From Diplonema japonicum (lineage: Eukaryota > Euglenozoa > Diplonemea > Diplonemida > Diplonemidae): a stretch of 64,000 nucleotides of DNA. Under the pieces are notes generated by a model, which had not been told where the DNA came from, did no database searches, and saw only the letters and a program-made list of their open reading frames with translations. Position numbers and translations under genes: made by a program. The stretch covers positions 186,001 through 250,000 of the forward strand of contig OZ025702.1 of assembly GCA_964019335.1 (NCBI GenBank), read 5' to 3'. Below, piece after piece: positions 31,285-40,584 of this stretch (the stretch's first letter is position 1; every line of letters begins with the position of its first letter).

Positions 31285-33774
31285 ATGGCACAAGCGATGC
31301 AGCTCAGCGACGCCCAGCAAGCTGTGAAGCAGCAGTGCCGGGATTTCTTCCGAAACGACGAAGAAGGGAGCAAAAAGTACGCGAAGAAAGTGGAGAATCT
31401 TCTAAACGGAAAAAACACAAGGCTGATAATGGACATCCAAGACCTCCATGCGTACGGCGGCGTCGAAGGCGAACCAGGATCGGATCTGGGACACCAAATC
31501 CTTTTATCCCCACAAGAGTACCTCCGCTTCCTCGACGAGGCGCTGCAAGAGGTCGTTGACCACAAGGACTACGTAAAACACGACATCAACACCAGCGCTC
31601 TACATGTTGGCCTGGAAGGCTATTTCGGGAGATTCCAAGTCAGCCCAAGAGAGCTTGGCGCATGGCATCTAAACAAATTAGTCTGCTTAGATGGAGTCGT
31701 GACACGAACGAGCGCAAACATCGCCAAAATCACAAAATCAGTTCATTGGAACGAATCGAAAAACTCCTTCATGGAGAGATCGTACCGGGACCAGCTTTCT
31801 GCTGAGATCGACGACACGCTCCTCCCCACTGTGAACATCATGCCGAAGAGAGACATTGACAACAATATTCTTCGAACCGAACATGGTCTCTGTACCTACA
31901 CCGATATGCAGACTCTTGTTTTGCAAGAACGACCAGAAAAGGCTCCTGTAGGTTCGCTTCCACGTTCTGTTGAGGTTCGTTTAGAAAACGATCTTGTTGA
32001 TAAGTGCAAACCCGGCGATCGTGCGAAGATCATCGGCATCTACATGCCGTACACGCAGAACGGGAAGGAGTTCTGCACGATCCTTGTCGCCAACCACATC
32101 ATCCTAATCGACCTCAAGGAGCAGCAGGATGAGGAGCTGCTCGAGGCAGACGTTGACGCGATTAAAATGTTCTCCAAAAAAGAAAACATCTTTGACATGC
32201 TGTCCTCCGCGGTCGCCCCGTCCATCTTCGGACACAGGCAGATCAAAGAAGCCATCGTCCTCATGATGCTCGGCGGTGTCGAGCACGACATCGACAACCA
32301 CCACCACATCAGGGGCGACATTCATCTACTCCTCGTCGGAGAACCCGCAACGGCAAAATCGCAATTATTAAGATTCGTCATGAAGCTGGCACCCTTCTCG
32401 TTAAGCACTACAGGAAAAGGAAGCAGCGGTGTCGGTTTAACAGGCGCGGTTGTCGTGGACCCTGACACAGGAGAGAAAAGCCTTGCAGCAGGTGCAATGG
32501 TTCTCGCCGATAGGGGAGTGCTGTGCATTGATGAGTTCGACAAGATGTCCGATGCAGACAGAGTCGCCATGCACGAAGCTATGGAGCAAGGCAGCGTCAC
32601 CATTGCCAAGGCAGGTATTCAAGCAACGTTGAACGGACGGTGTTCTGTGGTGGCTGCTGCCAATCCTGTCTACGGGTTCTACGCGGTGACGCACTCTGTT
32701 GCTTTTAACATTGGACTGCCCGAGTCGCTTCTCTCCCGTTTCGACCTTCTCTTCATCGTTCTTGACGACAAGTCCTCGCAGTGGACACGCAACGTCGCGG
32801 ACCACGTTCTTCAAAACCACCGCACGGGTCTTGGGATCACCATCGGAACAGATCTTGACAACGAATCCGCGATGGCCAACTCTTCCTCGACACAGCGTAG
32901 GGTGAAACAGGTCAAAGTGTACCACACCAACAACCCTTACGAAACGGGGAAAAAAGGGAAGGCGAAGAAGCTCATTACGGTCGAGTTCCTGCGGATGTAC
33001 CTTCAGTACGCCAAGAGGATGAAACCACAGCTTTCGGAGGAGGCGAGGGAAAAGATCGAGGAACACTGGCTGACGTTGCGAAAGGAACAAACGCTGCAGG
33101 AAAACGAAGGCACCTCTGCCATCTACATCAATCCCAGAACGTTGGAGTGCTTGGTAAGGCTGTCCACTGCACACGCAAAGGTATGTCTTGCAAGAAGAAA
33201 AACATGACAACAACACAGTGTCGGCTGAGTAAGATTGTAGAGGAGGACGATGTTGACGTGGCAATCAGGCTGCTGCGTCATGCGGTCAACGCGAGGACGG
33301 AGGCAGTGGAGTCGAGAAAGATGGAGAAAAAAGCTATGGAAGGAGGTGAAGAAGAAGATAAAGAACTTGCGAAGCCGACACCTGCTGAGCCCTCCGATCC
33401 GGAAGCAAAACGACGGAAGAAAGACACCGCTTCTGACGCACCCTCAAGTCAGCCTAAAGCCCCCAGCACCGAGCAGACTACCGAAGTCATTAAAGCAGCC
33501 ACAACTGTGGCAACCTCCGATCTCACCAAACAAGAAGGCCAGCTATCTCTCTCCTCGTTCCTCTCAAAGGTCAAAAGGCTTCTCCTAACGAACCAGCACC
33601 CTTCATGGCCAGGACGGGATCCCACAGAGCAAGAAATCCAAAAGACCATTCAGGTATCATCAAGAAAAAAAAAGGGGGGGGGGAAATCATTTTACGTTCA
33701 CCACCACCCCCTCACAGGTCATCCAAAACGAAGGCCTTATTATGGTAGTCGACGGTGTTGTGTTTATCCTATAG
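31285..33774 (+). CDS. MCM3: DNA replication licensing factor MCM3
   Basis: Exons 31285-33180, 33219-33653, 33718-33774; 795 aa (human 808). AAA+ MCM helicase subunit. Diagnostic parts: SLPRSVEVRLENDLVDKC in the OB region, Walker A GEPATAKSQLL, ATPase block GKGSSGVGLTGAVV, Walker B VLCIDEFDKM, sensor CSVVAAANPVYG, Arg finger SLLSRFDLLF. The C-terminus is a charged linker then a winged-helix end (KTIQ then VIQNEGLIMVVDGVVFIL), reached only after the 38- and 64-nt introns are removed. It is part of the MCM2-7 ring loaded at replication origins. Walker A has Glu for the usual Asp (GDPS). ATG follows a 24-nt A run. Confidence 0.95.
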
Positions 33775-33848
33775 AAACTAGAAACACCATCTTAGAGTTG
33801 TTATTCTTTTTTTTTTTTTTTTTTTCCCTTCTCCTTCATCCTTCTCGC

Positions 33849-33850
33849 AG
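33849..33850 (+). promoter_or_regulatory. Predicted trans-splice acceptor AG
   Basis: A 20-nt T run and CCCTTCTCCTTCATCC lead to CTTCTCGCAG, 54 nt before the ATG at 33904 and 75 nt after the MCM3 stop. No upstream exon fits it in frame. Strong candidate for spliced-leader addition; inference. Confidence 0.4.
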
Positions 33851-33903
33851 TTGTATATCTATAGTCCAGGACGGGGGAAAGAAAAGGGGAGGCGGGGGGG
33901 AAA

Positions 33904-36261
33904 ATGAGCCTCCTAAAAAGATACATGAACTACACGGCACGGGAAGATGACGATGCAATCGTGCGAACAAGAAAGGAAATGTACATGGTAAAATACCCGG
34001 CCGTGCTGACAGGGGTCTGCGGGGTGGCAGCGCTGGGAGGTTCAGACTTGCTCGTGCACGCAACGTTTGCTTATCTTGGTGCACTGGCGCTGTCGTACCT
34101 GCACCTGATGGCGACGAAAACTTTCCCCATGTGGGCCTTGCAGTTCAACATTGCCACCACTGTGATGTACATCAGTCTCATGGACATCAATGCCTCCGCT
34201 TCGGGTACCGATCGTGTATGGCCCCTCTTTGTGGTTCTCTTGGACATTTTACTAGTGTGCCGTGTCCCCAAAACACAAAGCAAGGTCCTCGCCATCTTCG
34301 TGGTCGTGTGGCTCTTCTTCACCGCTATTGAAAAGGCATTCCGATTCGGATTATTTGACTTTCCTGGCACGCGGAGTTACACGTCTCGTGGAGAACTGTA
34401 TGACTGTGAAGAGCTCCCTTGTGCGAACCTACCGCTTGCCACCATGAGCTTTATGACGGTGACGTTGGTCTTTCTTCTTGATTATTATTTCACACGTGGA
34501 TTTGCTGATCAAGTCCTCGAGGAGAAGGAGAAGGTAGAGGTTGCCATCACCACCACGCAGAAGGTTGCCGCGTCGCTCGCCGCCTTCGACCTTGATACGG
34601 CCGAGGACGAGCTTTCTGAAGCCTCCCTCCCCGCTCCCCTCCAGCTGGCTCTCAGCAACATCATCGGTAATTTGAAACTCTACCGCCCTTTCCTTCCTGA
34701 TGCGCTTTTTGACGAGCTTCACGCTGACAGCGCTTCGCCTCTCAGAACCCATGCCGTCAACGTGCCACCAGGGTCCTCCACCTCCCGTGCCACACTTGTT
34801 TTCACCGACATCCAAAGCTCCACAGCCACATGGGAGGCCTCTCCTGGAGGGATGAAGAAGGCACTTAAAAAACACAACACCATCATTCGCGACCAGCTGG
34901 ACCTGTGCAGGGGTTACGAGGTCAAGACCATTGGCGACGCTTTCATGGCAGCGTTCGAGGACGAAACAGGAGCCGCTGAGTTTGCTTTCAACGTGCAGCG
35001 CGACTTGTGCAAGTCGTCGTGGCCACCAGAGCTGCTGGAACTCCCTCAATGCGCCAAAGTGGAAGGGCTATGGAACGGGCTGCGCATCAGGATCGGGATG
35101 CACACCGGAGAGGTGGAGCTGGAACTAAACAGCATCACAGGGAGGTTCGACTATTTCGGACCCACGGTGAACAAGGCATCACGTATCGAAGCAGCGGCAG
35201 TAGGAGGCGGCATCGCCGTCTCAGAGGAGGTGATGGAAGTCCTGAAGTCAACAGGCATGTTTTCAAAGGCCAACCCACCAGTCACAGTAGCACTGGGAGA
35301 CAAGGTACTGAAAGGCGTTCACGGAACGAGCAAGCTGACGTTGTTGATTCCATATGAGCTAGCGGGGAGAAAACTGCAAATCGATCAACAGTTGAAGTAC
35401 GGGCAGATGGCAGCTTTTACATCTTTAAACGACAGGCTGTCAAGCTCAGGGTCATCGAGACGAGACTCACGGGGCGACTCCCAAATCGGAAGCAGCCCAC
35501 AAGCATTCTCAGTACTGACATCAAAGTTCGAAAACTTGGGTTCTGTGACTGTGGGGAAGGCTGACCTTTTCAAACCTGACGCCGAAGAGACAAGCGTTGA
35601 CGCGGCCGTGGGTGTGAACGAGGACCTGTGCAGGATTCTACAATACTTGGAACGGAGCGGGGGGACCGTCCTGGTGCTGTTGGGGGGCGCTTTGAGCGTT
35701 GCCTGGAACGTGTCAAGAAAATGCATCACACACTTTGAATCCGCTATGAGGTGGACAAACCTGTCTCATAAACTGCGTAAAAAAGGCTTGGTCTTGGGAA
35801 TAGCGAGCGGCCAAGTTGTATCAGGCACTTTCGGCACTGCAAACCAAAGGTTCCTCTCGTCACTCGGGGGTTGTGTCACCCTGTGCGGAGTTGTCACTGC
35901 GGCTGCATCAGAATTCGGTGTCTTCTCTGTTTACGGATCATTCAGTGTGGACCCTTTCTTTGCCTCTTTTAAAGCTGATTTGAAGGCGTTCTTGCGTCCA
36001 ATGGACACTTGGTTCCTCTCTTCCACTCCGACAGCACCTATTACAATATATGAGATTGCCCCTTTGAGGTTCGAGACAGAAGGTTTCGCTGCCGGCGGTT
36101 CGAAGCCAGCCGAAACAGGTTTTCACTGGTCGGGTAAGTTCTGGACTGCCTTCACCAAGAAGGATTGGCAGACCATTCTGGACCACTCTGGAAACGATGC
36201 TGTCGCAGAAAGGATCGCGATGAAACTCTCTGAAGGGGGGAAACGGATTGTTCACTGCTGA
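33904..36261 (+). CDS. Membrane nucleotide cyclase with degenerate second catalytic domain
   Basis: Single exon, 785 aa. Six hydrophobic helices fill residues 30-205, followed by a linker and a class III cyclase domain (about 295-480). Metal-binding Asp residues are in LVFTDIQSST and VKTIGDAFMAAF; FDYFGPTVNKASRIE carries the transition-state Asn and Arg. The DIQSST, EVKTIGD and YDYFG-type motifs resemble kinetoplastid receptor-type adenylate cyclases, but those have one TM helix and a large ectodomain. A second, decayed cyclase-like fold (about 560-700: LVLGIASGQVVSGTFG, then SLGGCVTLCGVV) lacks the Asp and Asn-Arg residues. The pair could work as a C1/C2-like intramolecular dimer. cAMP against cGMP cannot be settled by eye. 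Confidence 0.85.
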   Translation: MSLLKRYMNYTAREDDDAIVRTRKEMYMVKYPAVLTGVCGVAALGGSDLLVHATFAYLGALALSYLHLMATKTFPMWALQFNIATTVMYISLMDINASASGTDRVWPLFVVLLDILLVCRVPKTQSKVLAIFVVVWLFFTAIEKAFRFGLFDFPGTRSYTSRGELYDCEELPCANLPLATMSFMTVTLVFLLDYYFTRGFADQVLEEKEKVEVAITTTQKVAASLAAFDLDTAEDELSEASLPAPLQLALSNIIGNLKLYRPFLPDALFDELHADSASPLRTHAVNVPPGSSTSRATLVFTDIQSSTATWEASPGGMKKALKKHNTIIRDQLDLCRGYEVKTIGDAFMAAFEDETGAAEFAFNVQRDLCKSSWPPELLELPQCAKVEGLWNGLRIRIGMHTGEVELELNSITGRFDYFGPTVNKASRIEAAAVGGGIAVSEEVMEVLKSTGMFSKANPPVTVALGDKVLKGVHGTSKLTLLIPYELAGRKLQIDQQLKYGQMAAFTSLNDRLSSSGSSRRDSRGDSQIGSSPQAFSVLTSKFENLGSVTVGKADLFKPDAEETSVDAAVGVNEDLCRILQYLERSGGTVLVLLGGALSVAWNVSRKCITHFESAMRWTNLSHKLRKKGLVLGIASGQVVSGTFGTANQRFLSSLGGCVTLCGVVTAAASEFGVFSVYGSFSVDPFFASFKADLKAFLRPMDTWFLSSTPTAPITIYEIAPLRFETEGFAAGGSKPAETGFHWSGKFWTAFTKKDWQTILDHSGNDAVAERIAMKLSEGGKRIVHC

Positions 36262-37393
36262 AGGGGGGGGGGGGGGGGGGGGGGGGAATTCAATAAAAAA
36301 CCAAACAAAACAAAAAAGAAAGGGGCCCTAGAACTATTTTTCTCCCGCTTCTTTTCTGCGCTCTCCCCTAAAACAATATGACCTACTCTATTCCATTTTT
36401 TCAAAAAAAAAAAAAAGCCGAGTTAAATGTTCAGCACAGACGGTGACTAGCAACTTCATTTCTTATAGACCTAACCCATAGGGAAGAAACACTCTATGGA
36501 AAAAAAAAAGGAATACATCAACACTCGATCGACTTTTTTATGTTGCCCTCTTCTCCCCCCCCCCCCCCCCCCCCTCTTTTTTTGAATCAAATAAAGGTCT
36601 CATTTTTTTTATGCTCATAACATTGTTATGGCATATTTTTTTGTTGTCTTTTCATCCCCCTTACGGCCAACTCAGCCAACTCAAAAAGTGGAAGAAAAAA
36701 AAAATAAAAAATAAGAAGAATGATGCCCTTTTGACATGCAAGAAGGAAAAAAAAAAAGAGAGAGAAAGAACAAGGAGCCTGTCCTCAGTTTTGGCTGCCT
36801 TTGAACCAGTTGTGCGGGGAAATTTTCCCCCCCAAACACCCGTCCTCTTTTTTTTTTTTTTTTTTTTGTTGTCCTTGATGCAAGCCTCTTCGGCAACTCG
36901 AGGAATTTGGTTAAATTGAGTTTTTTTTTTTTTTTTTCTCCCCCTTTTGTTCTTTTTCTTTTTTCCTCTATCGATATCTCTAAAAGTCTTTCCTTTATTT
37001 TTATTTTTTATAACTTTTTTTTCCCTCTTGGATCCAGGTATTATTTTATTAACGTTAAAGTTTCAAGTGTTTTCGAACTGACAAAGTTCCAAAGCAGATT
37101 TTACGAAAGAAAAGTTTCATTCGACGAACGAACGGAAAAAAGAAGGGGAAAAAGAAGAAGAAAACGAGTTTATTCCTGTTGGCAAACTGCAAAGTTTGGA
37201 TCAAATTACAAGCGCGAATTATTATTTTTTTTTTTTTATTGGGGTTGGCAGCATAACCTTTCAAGGGAATTTTCCAGTGGCACACTTATGAGGTGTGTCT
37301 CTCTTTTTCTCTGTGAATGACGAAAATGCATGCCTTACTATTTTCAGTTTTGTTTTCCTTAATTTTGTGTACCAAATGAGAAAAAAAGGAAAA
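36262..37393. other. Intergenic before tRNA-Val
   Basis: No gene seen. G run at 36264-36286, C run at 36553-36573, several T tracts. A patch at 37060-37215 is less repetitive but has no recognisable product. Confidence 0.5.
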
Positions 37394-37466
37394 TACACAT
37401 GGTCGGGATTGAACCGACGATCTCTCGCGTGTGGGGCGAGCGTCCTAACCACTAGACGACACGTGC
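37394..37466 (-). tRNA. tRNA-Val(CAC), C33 variant, second copy
   Basis: Identical over 73 nt to the copy at 11505-11577: G1-U72, anticodon loop CCCACAC with C33, A73. Followed on its strand by TTTTCC and a T7 run. Its 5' end is abutted by a retroelement insertion (37478-38340), with the leader AATTAACA restored by the target duplication, so the gene stays intact. Confidence 0.9.
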
Positions 37467-37728
37467 TGTTAATTTTTTTTGCAATAATAACCACTGGGGG
37501 GAAACCGGGGGGTGTGGGGTGTCCAGTCTTTTGTCTGAGAGGGCCACCACGTGGGCTGAACCTTCCCTTCGGTGCTCCGTTCCCCCTTCCTGGGACAGCC
37601 GACCTGGCTGATTGCATTCGGGGCGGTCCCCTCGAGGCTGAACGCAGGGGCGTTCTCTTGCTGCGCCCTGCGCCCTCCCGGCCTTCCCTGTGGCTGCCTC
37701 CCGGGAGGTTGTTTCTTGGCCCATTTGC

Positions 37729-37777
<49 letters not shown>

Positions 37778-37824
37778 GGGGGGACAAAGGGGTAGGGGGG
37801 GGGGGGTCTATAATGGGCTCACGA

Positions 37825-38220
37825 TCACCCTTGTGCTGCGTCGGCCGGGGGGAAGATCCCACACTCAGACCATGATAAGAGCCCGGAGGCCTCGATGAAG
37901 GCGCAGACCTCGGCGGAGTGCTTGGAAAGCAGCGCGCGGAGCGGCAGCCCAGTGTCGTAGAAGGACTTAGCTGTGGGAGCCAGAGAATGACAGCCCCTCA
38001 GCAGGTGATCTTGAACGTTGCAGGCGGGGCAGGTGAGGTGATGACTCCCCTCAGCCCTCAGGGGTCCCTTGAGCTGGAGGTACCCCCTCATCAAAGGCGT
38101 GTGTCCGGTCCGGAGCCGAATGATCAGGACCTCTTCCCTCCTACTGAGTGGTGGGAGAGAGAGACATTCGCCACCGGTGACGAGGCGGTGATGGCCGGGG
38201 GAGTCGCTGTTAAGTTTAGA
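37825..38220 (-). pseudogene. LINE ORF C-terminal remnant
   Basis: The minus strand codes LPPLSRREEVLIIRLRTGHT, then TCPACNVQDHLLRGCHSLAP and LLSKHSAEVCAFIEASGLL before a stop. This is the typical C-terminal end of a non-LTR retrotransposon polyprotein: the RLRTGH segment and a CxxC-HxxxxC zinc knuckle. Endonuclease and reverse transcriptase are absent. The remnant starts directly behind the 5S sequence. Confidence 0.7.
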
Positions 38221-38338
38221 GGATACAGCACCAGGGCTTCCCACGTGATCACTCACCGCAGTACTAACCTGGCCTGCTGGTGCTTAACTTCCCAAATCAG
38301 GCGGGATGGGGTGCATTCACCAGAGTATGGCCGTATCC
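38221..38338 (-). rRNA. 5S rRNA (retrocopy)
   Basis: 118 nt with the 5S core: GGATACGGCCATACT at the start, GAAGTTAAGCACCAGCAGG, GGTTAGTACTGCGGTGAGTG, and GGTGCTGTATCC closing helix I with the 5' end. Helix I pairs fully. The internal promoter boxes are present, so it could still be transcribed, but the position at the head of a retroelement makes it a retrocopy rather than an array gene. Confidence 0.85.
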
Positions 38339-38439
38339 GAGTGCTGTTAATTTTTACAGCTGCTGATGTGTCAAAGGGTCAAAGAAATATATTCGAGTTG
38401 AACATGAACGTGCTGTTTTCTTGTTAACTTAATAATAAT

Positions 38440-38981
38440 TAACTATTTATTGCCAACAAATTATGAGTCATTATTTAACTCGAGTTCCCGAATCTTTTGC
38501 ACGAGGGCCCTGCGAAAAAAACGGGTAACGAGAGTTAAATAATGGCTCATTTGGCGGCAAGTAAGTCGTTTTATTTCACTCTTCTTCATTTGAGTCACTC
38601 ACTCTTCACTGCTTTCACTGCTGTTTTTTTTCACGCAGGTCAGCCTTTTTGGGGAGTTTCCTAAGGTAATATGGGGTTGCTATTTCGCCGTGGCATTTTA
38701 AGGGGAAGTAAGGCACTTATTCCCACTTTTAAGGGCTGGAATGGCCTCAGATGGCCAAAAATAGTCAAAATACGCCCACCCCAAAAAAAATTTTCAAGGG
38801 GTTGGGTGCATTTTTTTCCACGGCGAGACTCATTTTTCCACTCTGAAGGGCCATTATTTAACTGCAAAATCTCATTATTTAACTAGTTAAATAATGGCGA
38901 TTACGCGTTAAATAATGGCCATTTCGCGTTAAATAATGAGGCCCCTAGTGAGTGAAGAAAATGACGAAGAGTGAAATAAAA
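38440..38981. mobile_element. MITE-like element, copy A
   Basis: Inverted repeats of about 35 bases (38569-38603 and 38948-38981) beginning TTTTATTTCACTCTTCTTC. In front lies a second hairpin formed by TTGCCAACAAATTATGAGTC and its near-complement at 38532-38561. The centre has TTAAATAATGG motifs. Copies B and C share both ends. No ORF; non-autonomous. Confidence 0.7.
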
Positions 38982-39629
38982 TAATAATAATATATGTTCC
39001 ACTGCGGGGGGGGAAACAAAAGGTAAATTACTTGGACCCCTCACCACGCTCTTTTCATAATAAAATCAAAACCGATCCCACCCACCAGGCAGCACCTGGG
39101 TCTCGAGGCATTAGCCGCCTCTAGTAACAAGAGACGACCTCCCAGATTTTAAGAACCTTGGAGGAGTTTCAATTGTGAATAAATTAACCAGCTGACTGTG
39201 AAACTCCACCGTCTGCTGGACTTGTTGGGTTTTAGGGAGCCAAAATTGTGTTAACTTTTAATAATAATAATAATAATAATATCTGTTCCACTGCCGGGTC
39301 GGGAGCATCAGGGAAGGTTTGAAAAGGATAAAAGGAATGAGGAAAGGAAGAAAAAATCAACAAAGCTGAGTTGAAAAGCAGAGCTCGAGAAATCAAAAAT
39401 CAAAGTGAAGGTATCATGAGCCTTTCGCCCAAGAAGAGAACAAACAGCATAGGTAGGGTTTAGCACTCCCTCCTTCTGGTCTTTTTTTTTTCTTTAAAAA
39501 AAGCTTCTGTGTGGCCAATTACCAACAGAGAGGAGCGGTGAGTACTGGGATGCTGTCCTTCAAGATCCTTTTATCATTTCTTTTTTCGTCGAAATTTACT
39601 AGATTGGAATACAAGAAAATAGACGCCAG
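38982..39629. other. Intergenic between MITE and tRNA-Lys
   Basis: No gene seen. A short motif, ATAATAATAT followed by TGTTCCACTGC, appears twice (38984-39006 and about 39264-39294), the second after a run of TAA triplets. These may be ends of further decayed elements. Confidence 0.4.
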
Positions 39630-39721
39630 CTAAATTAACAGTAACTACCCTTTTCTCAGGTGTTGCTCTCCATGGCGGCCCTGCATTGGTATTTTGAAAA
39701 AAAAAAAAACTAAATTAACAG
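39630..39721 (+). mobile_element. Truncated retroelement upstream of tRNA-Lys
   Basis: Sixty-eight bases (39642-39709) ending in TTTTGAAAAAAAAAAAA are bracketed by the 12-bp direct repeat CTAAATTAACAG (39630-39641 and 39710-39721). The A tail is next to the tRNA. This is a heavily 5'-truncated insertion with a target duplication ending at base 1 of the tRNA. Confidence 0.6.
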
Positions 39722-39793
39722 CCTCCCTAGCTCAGTCGGTAGAGCGCAAGGCCCTTAACCTTGTGGTCGCGGGTTCGAGCCCCGCGGGAGGTG
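39721..39793 (+). tRNA. tRNA-Lys(CUU), C33 variant
   Basis: 73-nt cloverleaf: acceptor GCCTCCC/GGGAGGT with G1-U72, A box TAGCTCAGTCGG, anticodon stem CAAGG/CCTTG around loop CCCTTAA, T-arm GCGGG-TTCGAGC-CCCGC, G73, then T5. Anticodon CUU. As in the tRNA-Val copies, base 33 is C rather than U. Confidence 0.92.
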
Positions 39794-40584
39794 TTTTTAT
39801 CGAGCGATTCTATAATTTTGTTGTCAAAGGTAACCTTGGAATGAAAAGTCAAGGCACAGCTCTGCTTTCAATCCTCTTTGTTCGAATTCTCCTCCCTTTC
39901 TGTGCCTTTTTTGGAATGGTTGATAAATAATTGTAATGTTGGAACAAGGTTTTGCAAAAAGAAAGAAAGAAAAAAGCACTTTTAGTGTTTTGGTACACAG
40001 TGAGGTTTTCTTCAAACCAGCTCCCCATTTTTTCTATCAAGCATTCGAGGGAAAAAAAAGAAAAAGAAGAAAGCGATCAACCTAAGCACTAAGGTGAAGA
40101 ACATTGTCACAAAGAGAGTGTATCTTTATCTTGGAGGTTGAAGTGCTCCTTTCATTTCTTCTTTATTATTTTTTTTTCAAATCTTCTCACCCTTAAAAGG
40201 GCGAGAAACCTACTTTAAAGAAAAAAAAATCGAAAAATCGAACATTTTGCGGAATCAAAATACAAACAACCTCAAACATGATTATGAAGAAGGTCAGCTG
40301 AGTCGACTCTGAAAAATGCATAAAGTAAGAGACACTTTGAGGTCAGCCTTGTTTGTTGATACCATGAGAAACCGGAAGGGCAGCAAGAGCATTATTGTCA
40401 GCCCTTCTGCTCCCCCCCCCCCCCCCCCCCTTATTTTCAGCGTTAAGTTCTTATTCTTCTTTTTAATTTTTTTTAGTTTCTTGCATAAAACAATCACACC
40501 ATAGGAGGAGGGCTTCTCTCGTTGAGAGAATACATAAAAAGAAAGGGGATAGAAGACGCCCCCTCCCCGGGAAAAAGAAAGAAG
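39794..40584. other. Intergenic
   Basis: No gene or RNA recognised. C run at 40413-40430; pyrimidine tract 40456-40492 precedes the next gene. Confidence 0.4.

Larger units (their letters stand above)
37463..38355 (-). mobile_element. Chimeric 5S rRNA-LINE retroelement with target duplications
   Basis: Element 37478-38340 read on the minus strand: full-length 5S rRNA at the 5' end, then a 3' LINE coding remnant and tail, then an A run. Both flanks carry the same 15 bases, AAAAATTAACAGCAC (plus-strand positions 37463-37477 and 38341-38355), the expected product of target-primed reverse transcription. The pre-insertion sequence survives uninterrupted at 11490-11508. The structure fits template switching between a LINE RNA and 5S rRNA, or a 5S-headed SINE. 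Confidence 0.75.

Noticed and set aside
37720-37810. GT repeat and G run as a telomere-like or origin signal
   Set aside because: Simple (GT)n followed by poly-G inside the retroelement; no repeat unit of telomere type.
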